From assembly GCA_016219235.1 (NCBI GenBank), contig JACRBO010000085.1, positions 1 to 9,304 on the forward strand: a DNA stretch of 9,304 nt, written 5' to 3'. Made by a program: the position numbers and the translations under genes. The notes beneath the pieces are model-generated. The model made no database searches. It was given only the letters and a program-made list of their open reading frames with translations, and was not told the DNA's origin. This DNA comes from Chloroflexota bacterium. Lineage in GTDB: Bacteria > Chloroflexota > Anaerolineae > Fen-1058. The number at the start of each line of letters is the position of its first letter. The stretch's first letter is position 1. Shown here one piece after another: positions 1 to 5,750 of the stretch.

Positions 1-1750
1 GCACCGGCTCGGCCTGGAGCAACGAGAACCGCGACTCGATCGGGCGGTAGGGCGACTCGATGAAGTTCTTGAACCGATCGGACCGGTAGGCTTGCAGCGA
101 ATCGTAGTTGTACAGGATGATATACGGCTTATCCTTGAAAATCATCTCCTGCATCTGCCAGATGATCTTCTGGCGCTCCGCCGGATCGACGGCGACTTGC
201 TGCTGCAAATACAGGTCATCGTATTCAGGATTGTGATAGCCGCTGTCGCTCCAGCCGCCCACGGCAAACTGATCGGACAACATGATGCTGAGGATGAAGT
301 CTGGATCAGGATCGCCACCCCAGCCCCAGATCACGAGGTCGTAATCGCCGACGCCGGTGGTGGCCGCAGTAAGGCTGCCGCCATCCACGGCGGCGGGCGT
401 CGCCTTGATGCCGATCTCGTTGAGCCAGCCCGCGATCAGATCGGCGACGCGCGGATACTCGGCGGAATCAGCCGCATACTGCAAACGCAATTCCAGCCGG
501 CGGCCATCTTTGGCGCGGATGCCGTCGGCCTCCTTCGCATAACCGGCATCGTCGAGCAGTTGATTCGCCGTGGCAAGGTTGAACTCAACGTCTTGGATGT
601 TGGGGGTGTGCCAGAAGCCGCCGCCTAGTACCGGTGCGACCAGCGACCAGCCGGGCTGCGCCAGTCCTTGATAGACGATCTCCACTAAATCTTGTTTGTT
701 GACGGCGTGCGCGATGGCCTGCCGCACGATCGGATCCGCCAGGGCCGGATGGCCGGTCGGTTTGGGATCATTGTCCGGCGACACGGTATTGATGATCAAC
801 TCATCGAATGATCGATCGGGCATTTGCAGCGTCTTCACGTTATCGAACGTCTTGACGGTGGCAAACGCGCCGTTGGGCACCGAGTTCACCAGATCGATGT
901 CGCCGACCTTGAGCGCCTGCACCATCGCGTCGCCGTTGTCGAACGACTGCCAGATGATCTGATCGATCTGGGGGGCGCCCAGGTAAAAATCGGGGTTGGC
1001 GCTCAGCAGCACCACACCCTGATCGGCCTCGTAACGATCAAGTTTGAACGGGCCGGAGCCTAACATCTTGTCGTTCGCGAAGTTGTGCAGATCGTCGGGC
1101 GTCGCGAAGCCTTCAAACTCTGTGCGCGGCAGCGCGAACAACCACGACACGCGATATTCCATGTTGCCGATCGGGTCGGCCAGTTTAATCACGACCGTTT
1201 TCGGATTGGGCGCGGTGGCCTCTTCAAAGCCGCTGGTATAGTTCACCAGCGTGGCCCAGCCATCCGGATCATTCATGATCGCGTTGATCGACCAGACCAC
1301 ATCCTCGGCCGTGAGCGGCGCGCCGTCGTGCCACTTCAGGTTGTCGCGCAGCGTAAAGGTCCACGTCAGGCCGTCGGGCGAGGCGCTCCACTTCTCGGCC
1401 AGATCGCCTACGTACTTGCCCTCGGGGCCTTCGGTCGTGAGCGTGCTGTACACCAGATCAAAAATGCGATAGGATGTGTACTCAAAAGCATAAGCGGGAT
1501 TCAGCGAGTCGGGCCGGCCCAACCAACCAATCTTGAGCACGGCCGGCTCGGTCCTGGCGGGCGGTTGGGTAGGAACGGCGGTCGGTGGTGCGGCGGTGGG
1601 TGGTTCAGCCGGAGCAGCGACCGCCGTTTCCGCCGGAGCCGGTACCTGTGTTGCCGCAGCGGGGGCCGCGGGCGTGGTGGCCCCGGCACAAGCGGTAAGC
1701 AGCAGGGCAACAATTGCCGTAAAGAAACAAGCAGTGCGCAGCTTGAGCAT
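1..1750 (-). CDS. ABC transporter substrate-binding lipoprotein, family 5 (SBP_bac_5; peptide/nickel type), C-terminus cut by window edge
   Basis: Extracytoplasmic solute receptor that would deliver a peptide-like or other small ligand to an ABC permease; no permease or ATPase gene is in the window. Translating from the ATG at 1750 gives 583 residues without a stop to the window edge. Residues 1-20 form a lipoprotein signal (hydrophobic TAIVALLLTA) ending in a lipobox LTA-C with Cys21, the lipidated residue. Residues 22-69 are an Ala/Pro/Thr-rich linker. The mature domain starts near residue 71 (VLKIGWLGRPDSLNPA). It carries family-5 hallmarks: WTFTLRDNLKWHDG (130-143), LTAEDVVWSI (146-155), GSGPFKL (231-237), VRQAIAHAVNK (342-352), and near the end NPEYDDLY plus a Q-x-MIFKDKPYI segment. 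Family members usually run 530-650 residues, so little is missing. A GGAGG Shine-Dalgarno lies 5 nt before the ATG. Divergent from the hydrolase gene at 1853. The family is sure; the ligand is unknown. Confidence 0.93.
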   Translation of the reverse strand, partial: MLKLRTACFFTAIVALLLTACAGATTPAAPAAATQVPAPAETAVAAPAEPPTAAPPTAVPTQPPARTEPAVLKIGWLGRPDSLNPAYAFEYTSYRIFDLVYSTLTTEGPEGKYVGDLAEKWSASPDGLTWTFTLRDNLKWHDGAPLTAEDVVWSINAIMNDPDGWATLVNYTSGFEEATAPNPKTVVIKLADPIGNMEYRVSWLFALPRTEFEGFATPDDLHNFANDKMLGSGPFKLDRYEADQGVVLLSANPDFYLGAPQIDQIIWQSFDNGDAMVQALKVGDIDLVNSVPNGAFATVKTFDNVKTLQMPDRSFDELIINTVSPDNDPKPTGHPALADPIVRQAIAHAVNKQDLVEIVYQGLAQPGWSLVAPVLGGGFWHTPNIQDVEFNLATANQLLDDAGYAKEADGIRAKDGRRLELRLQYAADSAEYPRVADLIAGWLNEIGIKATPAAVDGGSLTAATTGVGDYDLVIWGWGGDPDPDFILSIMLSDQFAVGGWSDSGYHNPEYDDLYLQQQVAVDPAERQKIIWQMQEMIFKDKPYIILYNYDSLQAYRSDRFKNFIESPYRPIESRFSLLQAEPV

Positions 1751-1805
1751 GACATCCTCCATGTGTTGGCGATCAATCGGCGGGTCGATAGGCTTGATGG
1801 ATGTG

Positions 1806-1833
1806 AGTATACGATGATTCGATTGGAGTGCAA
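1806..1833 (-). promoter_or_regulatory. Putative sigma-70-type promoter for the solute-binding protein gene
   Basis: Read on the minus strand, TTGCAC (1833-1828, half-matching TTGACA) is followed after 16 nt by TATACT (1811-1806, five of six to TATAAT). Transcription would start near 1799, giving a leader of about 50 nt before the ATG at 1750. The -10 box overlaps the self-complementary GTATAC (1807-1812). I found no equally good forward promoter for the hydrolase gene in the same 102-bp region. Consensus matching only. Confidence 0.4.
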
Positions 1834-1852
1834 CTTCCGATGAGGAGTCGCC

Positions 1853-3868
1853 ATGCTTGAAGTTGACGTTCACTACAACGTGCGATTGAAAATGCGCGAC
1901 GGCATCGAACTCTCGGCGAATATCTGGTTCCCGATCGCGCCGCAAACCGATCGGGCCTTCCCGGCGATTCTGGAATTGATTCCCTATCGCAAAGACGATT
2001 GGCGCTACGTCACCGATCATCAGCACGGTACATACTTCGCGCAGCGCAGCTATGTGTTTTGCCGCGTGGATGTGCGCGGCACGGGCAGCAGTCAGGGTAT
2101 TGCACTCGACGAATACACTCCACAGGAAACGCAAGACGGCTATGACGTAGTCGAGTGGCTGGCCGCGCAAAGTTGGTGCAACGGCCACGTCGGCATGTGG
2201 GGCATCTCGTATGGCGGCTTCACCTCGATTCAAGTGGCCATGCTGCAACCGCCGCACCTCAAGGCCATCGTGCCGATGTACGCTACCGACGATCGCTACA
2301 CCGACGACGTGCACTATATCGGCGGCTGCGTCACGGCCAGCGAACTGGCGCAATATGCGGTCAGCCAGATCGCGATGAACGCCATGCCGCCCAAGATCGA
2401 TTACGCGCGCGATAACTGGGCGAGTGAGTGGAAAGAACGATTAGCCCACACGCCGCCGTGGTTGATCGAGTGGTTGCGGCATCAAACCGATGGGCCGTAC
2501 TGGCGACAAGGCTCGCTCGCGCCCGACTATGCCCGCATCACCTGCGCGGTCTTCAACATCGGCGGCTGGAACGATGAGTACACAAATTCTGTGCTGCGAA
2601 TGCAAGCCCAGTGTGTCAATGCGCCCTGCAAGGGGCTGATTGGCAACTGGGTCCACTCGTATCCCGAAGATGCCTATCCCGGCCCCAACCTCGATTGGCT
2701 GCACGAGATGACGCGCTTCTTCGACACCTGGCTGAAGGGCATCGACACCGGCGTGATGGCCGAACCGCCGTTGACGATCTTCCTCCGCGAATACACTGCA
2801 CCGGAAGCCTTTCCAAAATCGATGAACGGCCATTGGCACAGTGAAGGCGCTTATCCGATTGAGCGGCTTGTGCCAACAAATCTATATTTGGGCGAAGCCA
2901 CCCTCACCCCCACCCCCTCTCCCCTGTGCAGAGAGGGGAGAGATGGCCTCGAACATCGTCCCACCTTAGGCACGCACGCCGCGTTGTGTTTTGGCGGCGG
3001 CGTTTCACCCAACGGCCTCGCCCGCGATCTGCGTGCCGACGAGGCCCTGAGCCTGACGTACACCACCGCGCCGCTCGAAGAACCACTCGACATTCTCGGC
3101 TTGCCGGCTGCGATCTTGCAGGTGAGTTCAATCGCGCCGGTCGCCTATCTGGTAGTGCGCCTCACGGATGTCGCACCCGATGGCACTTCATCGCACGTGA
3201 CGAGCGGCATCCTCAATCTCACTCATCGCGATGGACATGCAGCGCCGAAACCCCTTGAGAACGGCCAGATTTACGAGGTGCGCGTCGAGCTGAAGGCGGC
3301 GGGCTATCGCTTCTTGCGGGGTCATCGCATCCGCTTGAGTGTGGCGACCGCCTATTGGCCTGTGATCTTTCCCTCGCCTTATCCCAACACGATCACGTTA
3401 CATCGTGGCGGAGATTACCCTTCGCGACTGATCTTGCCCGTTGTGCCGTTCGATCCTGCCTCACCGCCTACGCCCGACTTCAAAACGACGCCGCCCGATC
3501 GAATCGCCATTGGCTCATCGCGCGAAGAAGATGGTGTGTGGCAAATCACCGAGGATGTCATTCGTGACACGGTCACGGTGAAGTTATACGGCGGAGATAC
3601 GACGACGCTGCCCAATGGCACGACGCTGTACGAAGCGGAAACGATCGAGATGACGGCGCATCAGCACGATCCGGCGCGCGCGTTGTTGCACAACGACGTG
3701 CATTATCGCCTGACCGAGCACGATTACGTCACCGACATTCACGCCAGCGGCAACATCCGCGCCACGACCACCGACTTTCACGTCGATGTGCAGTTGCAGA
3801 TCAACTTGAATGGCAGTGACTTCTTCCAGAAGAGTTGGCTGGAGTCGATACCGAGGTTGCTGGTGTAA
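1853..3868 (+). CDS. CocE/NonD family serine hydrolase (X-Pro dipeptidyl-peptidase S15-like)
   Basis: Cytoplasmic alpha/beta-hydrolase of the S15/CocE group, which cleaves ester or amide bonds (Xaa-Pro dipeptides, acyl esters, beta-lactam side chains in known members). The 671 residues have no signal peptide. The catalytic domain covers about 1-330: IPYRKD (43-48) holds the likely oxyanion Tyr45, VDVRGTGSSQG (72-82) is a family hallmark, and GISYGG places the nucleophile at Ser119. GGWND gives Asp241 and GNWVHS gives His268, completing the triad. The jelly-roll (PepX_C-like) domain spans about 340-535, including DILGLPAAILQVSS and HRIRLSVATAYWP. A further domain of about 120 residues follows and ends SIPRLLV, as in long family members. 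Residues 350-364 are encoded by a palindromic repeat (separate entry). The start is supported by GAGGAG at 1842-1847, 5 nt upstream. Divergent from the binding-protein gene, convergent with the methyltransferase gene. Substrate unknown. Confidence 0.93.
   Translation: MLEVDVHYNVRLKMRDGIELSANIWFPIAPQTDRAFPAILELIPYRKDDWRYVTDHQHGTYFAQRSYVFCRVDVRGTGSSQGIALDEYTPQETQDGYDVVEWLAAQSWCNGHVGMWGISYGGFTSIQVAMLQPPHLKAIVPMYATDDRYTDDVHYIGGCVTASELAQYAVSQIAMNAMPPKIDYARDNWASEWKERLAHTPPWLIEWLRHQTDGPYWRQGSLAPDYARITCAVFNIGGWNDEYTNSVLRMQAQCVNAPCKGLIGNWVHSYPEDAYPGPNLDWLHEMTRFFDTWLKGIDTGVMAEPPLTIFLREYTAPEAFPKSMNGHWHSEGAYPIERLVPTNLYLGEATLTPTPSPLCREGRDGLEHRPTLGTHAALCFGGGVSPNGLARDLRADEALSLTYTTAPLEEPLDILGLPAAILQVSSIAPVAYLVVRLTDVAPDGTSSHVTSGILNLTHRDGHAAPKPLENGQIYEVRVELKAAGYRFLRGHRIRLSVATAYWPVIFPSPYPNTITLHRGGDYPSRLILPVVPFDPASPPTPDFKTTPPDRIAIGSSREEDGVWQITEDVIRDTVTVKLYGGDTTTLPNGTTLYEAETIEMTAHQHDPARALLHNDVHYRLTEHDYVTDIHASGNIRATTTDFHVDVQLQINLNGSDFFQKSWLESIPRLLV
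2900..2946 (+). repeat. GC-rich palindromic dispersed-type repeat lying in frame inside the hydrolase gene
   Basis: A pyrimidine-rich run beginning at 2900 (ACCCTCACCCCCACCCC) leads into a hairpin: CTCTCCCCT (2917-2925) pairs perfectly with AGGGGAGAG (2934-2942) around an 8-nt loop. A register-shifted stem, CCCCTCT (2914-2920) with AGAGGGG (2932-2938), is also possible. The strand asymmetry (C/T run, then G/A run) differs from the surrounding coding sequence. In the hydrolase frame it reads TLTPTPSPLCREGRD (350-364), a low-complexity peptide in the linker between catalytic and jelly-roll domains. From memory, CCCTCACCCCC..CCCTCTCCC..GAGAGGGG elements are abundant in Chloroflexota and other environmental genomes; that recognition has not been checked by a search. 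The frame stays open through it. Confidence 0.75.
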
Positions 3869-3891
3869 AGAGATGATCCATGAAGAAGAAT

Positions 3892-3958
3892 CTCACGCCA
3901 AGCCGCAAAGCAGCAAAGAAAAGCCCGTATTCTTTGCTGCTTTGCGGCTTGGCGTGAG
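3892..3958. repeat. Perfect 29-bp inverted repeat with 9-nt loop between convergent genes; likely dispersed repeat and bidirectional terminator
   Basis: Arm 3892-3920 (starts CTCACGCCAAGCCGC, ends AGCAAAGAA) is the exact reverse complement of arm 3930-3958, with loop AAGCCCGTA (3921-3929). The hairpin sits 23 nt after the hydrolase stop and 10 nt from the methyltransferase stop, where converging transcripts would meet, so termination in both directions is plausible. There is no U-tract directly after either arm, so it is not a canonical intrinsic terminator. Each arm carries a tandem GCAAAG unit (CCGCAAAG then CAGCAAAG). CTCACGCCAAG.CGCAAAG palindromes resemble a repeat class widespread in environmental bacterial genomes, by memory only. 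Confidence 0.85.
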
Positions 3959-3968
3959 GCCGTAGCGT

Positions 3969-5408
3969 TTAGTGCGTCAAACTTCTTGCCGCGCGTTCGA
4001 CGATGGTATGTACGGCGCGGGCGGCATCTTCACTTAGCAACGGCGGTTGGTGCGTCGCCAGTATCTTCTCCACTTTGTCCGCTGCGCGCTCTGCTAAAGT
4101 CTTGCCGCCCCTGGCCTGCCATTGCCCGTAGTTGAAGCGCTCGATCAAATTGGGATACCAGCGCTCTTTGTAATGCCGGCGCGTGTGCGGCGTGTTGAGG
4201 AACGATCCATCCGGCCCGATCTGATCGATCAGATCGAGCGCCAGCGTCTCGTCGTTGATCTCGACCGGTTGCAAGAACGGCTTGATGAAGGACACGATCT
4301 CATCACAGATAGCCAGCTGCGCCAGCGAACCCGACAGCCCCGATTCAAGATAGCCCAGATCGTGGATCAGTTGCCCGCCCGACAGCGCTTCCATCAAGAT
4401 CGTCAGCGAAGCATCAATCGCCGCCTGTTGATCCACCACCTTCGTATCGCTGCCGCCTGCCAGACTGAACATGGGCAGGCCGTAGTAATGGGCCATCGCG
4501 GTCGCAATGCCGCGATGATCCGGCTCAGCATACGGATCGACCATCGTCTTCAGATCGAGTGCATCGCCGGCAAAGCCCGGAATGATGACGGGCGCGCCCT
4601 CGCGCTGAAGTTGCGACAGCACCAGGCCGACGAGCACGCCCGCATTGTTCATCGCCAGGTTGCCCGCCATCGTGACGGGGCCGGTGGTGCCGCCGGAGGT
4701 GACGGGAATCCACAGCGCGGGCAGGTTTTTCGCGGCCAAATACAGCAGTTTTTGCAGCGCATCTTGATTGTGTAACAAGCCCGTCGTGACGTTGATGTAG
4801 CACGCGACGAACGGTTTCTCGCGCAGGGCCGCTGCGCCGCCCGCGGCCGCTTCCGCCATCTCGATCGTGTCGATCAACCCCGCCGTCTCGTAGGTCACAA
4901 TCACGATCGGCTTGGTGGTGTGAGTCAGCATCACTTCCATCTGATAGCGATCCGAGATGCGATTGTCCACGTCGCCGGGCAGAAACATCGACATCACAAA
5001 GTGGATGTTGCTCAACGCATCGCAGACGGTGACGCCGTCGCGCACGTCTTGCAGTCTGGGCTGGCGGCGCTCCCCCGTGCGATGATCGACGATGTTGAGC
5101 ACATCCGAGCCGGGGCCAAAGTACACGCGATAATCGTCGAGTTCGATCGCGGGCTGTCCGCGCCGATCGTACAGCGTGATCGATCGGGGCACAGTCTTTA
5201 GGGCTTGATCGACCAATCGGGCGGGCACCCGCACCCGATCGCCGTCAATCGACGCCCCCGCTCTGCGCATCAACTCGATCGCGGCCGGTTCGAGCATCCG
5301 CACACCGGTGCGGGCCAGGATGCTCAGGCTGGCCTGATGAATCTGCTCACATTGAGCGGGTGTCAGACGCGCAAAACGCGGACTGCCTAATGATCGATTT
5401 GCGGTCAT
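3969..5408 (-). CDS. Trimethylamine methyltransferase (MttB) family protein, non-pyrrolysine type
   Basis: Characterised members move a methyl group from a methylamine or quaternary amine (trimethylamine for MttB; glycine betaine for MtgB-type proteins without pyrrolysine) to a cobalt-corrinoid protein in the cytoplasm. The 479 residues match the family length. Recognisable parts: N-terminal LTPAQCEQIHQASLSILARTG (15-35, the usual 'iH.asl.iLe.tGv' opening, with V36), YFGPGSDVLNIVD (96-108), TSGGTTGPVTMAGN (237-250), GGSDTKVVDQQAA (318-330), and the C-terminal HTRRHYKERWYP (408-419) and GGKTLAERA (434-442). No in-frame amber codon interrupts the gene, so it does not need pyrrolysine. An AGAGGTGA Shine-Dalgarno (5423-5416) lies 7 nt before the ATG. 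No corrinoid-protein (MttC/MtgC) or MtgA-like gene is in the window. It converges on the hydrolase gene across the 29-bp palindrome. The family call is firm; the substrate is unknown. Confidence 0.93.
   Translation of the reverse strand: MTANRSLGSPRFARLTPAQCEQIHQASLSILARTGVRMLEPAAIELMRRAGASIDGDRVRVPARLVDQALKTVPRSITLYDRRGQPAIELDDYRVYFGPGSDVLNIVDHRTGERRQPRLQDVRDGVTVCDALSNIHFVMSMFLPGDVDNRISDRYQMEVMLTHTTKPIVIVTYETAGLIDTIEMAEAAAGGAAALREKPFVACYINVTTGLLHNQDALQKLLYLAAKNLPALWIPVTSGGTTGPVTMAGNLAMNNAGVLVGLVLSQLQREGAPVIIPGFAGDALDLKTMVDPYAEPDHRGIATAMAHYYGLPMFSLAGGSDTKVVDQQAAIDASLTILMEALSGGQLIHDLGYLESGLSGSLAQLAICDEIVSFIKPFLQPVEINDETLALDLIDQIGPDGSFLNTPHTRRHYKERWYPNLIERFNYGQWQARGGKTLAERAADKVEKILATHQPPLLSEDAARAVHTIVERAARSLTH
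4217..4236. repeat. 20-bp perfect palindrome with four GATC sites inside the methyltransferase gene
   Basis: CGATCTGATC and GATCAGATCG are exact reverse complements with no spacer, placing four GATC tetramers in 18 bp (starting 4218, 4223, 4227, 4232). It lies in the coding sequence for the methyltransferase segment LDLIDQIG and may simply reflect local GATC richness plus codon choice for Leu-Ile-Asp-Gln-Ile. No function can be shown. Confidence 0.6.
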
Positions 5409-5598
5409 GATGCGGTCACCTCTTGAGAAAAAATGAGAGCCGGCTCATCTGCAACCGGCGCGACGTGAGACTAACGTCCGGCCGCCCCAAAGCGTTAAGT
5501 GCGAATGGTTGGCGGAGCGAGTGGTGATGAACGAACTTATCCGCTCGCGATCTCAGCCGCGTCACCTGACGAGCGCCGGTGGGCGCGTGATGCGAATG

Positions 5599-5628
5599 TT
5601 ACCAGCGAATCCGATATTTTGCTAAAAT
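5599..5628 (+). promoter_or_regulatory. Putative extended -10 promoter for the exported beta-helix operon
   Basis: TAAAAT (5623-5628, five of six to TATAAT) is preceded by TG plus one base at 5620-5622, an extended -10 element. TTACCA (5599-5604) lies 18 nt upstream and matches TTGACA at four positions. Transcription would begin near 5635, leaving a 5' leader of about 115 nt before the ATG at 5751. It is the best forward promoter match in this intergenic region. Confidence 0.5.
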
Positions 5629-5739
5629 ACTAACGGGCGGCTGGCCTGGACAATTTGAGCGGGGGACGCTGCGCGCCGGTCGTGTGTCGATACAAACCTG
5701 CGATTCGTTCACCTGAAGTCTTAGTCAGCGCTACCCGCC

Positions 5740-5744
5740 AGGAG
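5740..5744 (+). promoter_or_regulatory. Shine-Dalgarno that fixes the beta-helix gene start at 5751
   Basis: AGGAG lies 6 nt before the ATG at 5751. The frame stays open upstream to a TTG at 5655, but that has no ribosome-binding site, and the 32 extra residues would put a charged stretch ahead of the signal peptide. The ATG at 5751 puts a clean signal peptide at the N-terminus. Confidence 0.8.
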
Positions 5745-5750
5745 TCACGT

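Larger units (their letters stand above)
5409..5750. other. Non-coding divergent region between the methyltransferase and beta-helix genes
   Basis: No convincing gene lies in these 342 bp. Towards the methyltransferase gene are its Shine-Dalgarno (5416-5423) and a 10-bp palindrome GAGCCGGCTC (5437-5446). A small hairpin GCGCC-GGTG-GGCGC occurs at 5573-5586. An AT-rich inverted repeat TATTTT-GCT-AAAATA (5615-5629) contains the forward -10 box. On the minus strand, TTGTCC (5653-5648) and TATTTT (5629-5624), 18 nt apart, form a weak possible promoter for the methyltransferase. That would give it a leader of roughly 200 nt. I recognised no riboswitch. Confidence 0.6.

Noticed and set aside
1085..1843. 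Long open frame on the plus strand (252 codons), and another at 92-628
   Set aside because: Both lie antisense to the well-supported binding-protein gene. Their translations are Arg/Gly/His-rich without recognisable domains, as expected for shadows in GC-rich coding DNA.
2900..2946. Frameshift or assembly error in the hydrolase gene at the repeat
   Set aside because: The frame is continuous before, through and after the element, and the downstream jelly-roll sequence is normal.
4122..4775. 217-codon open frame on the plus strand inside the methyltransferase gene
   Set aside because: Antisense shadow of a strongly supported gene, with compositionally biased Arg/Gln/His sequence and no Shine-Dalgarno or domain.
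3969..5408. Pyrrolysine-containing MttB
   Set aside because: No in-frame amber codon occurs; the gene reads through as a single ordinary frame to a TAA stop.
5530..5570. GGCTGAGA on the minus strand upstream of the methyltransferase, reminiscent of a TPP riboswitch
   Set aside because: The other conserved TPP segments (the ACC.TGAACCTGATC and TAAT..CC.GCG.AGGGA parts) are not found downstream, so the match is probably chance.
5655..5750. Extension of the beta-helix protein to a TTG start at 5655
   Set aside because: No ribosome-binding site at 5655, and it would bury the signal peptide behind 32 residues. The ATG at 5751 has AGGAG at proper spacing.
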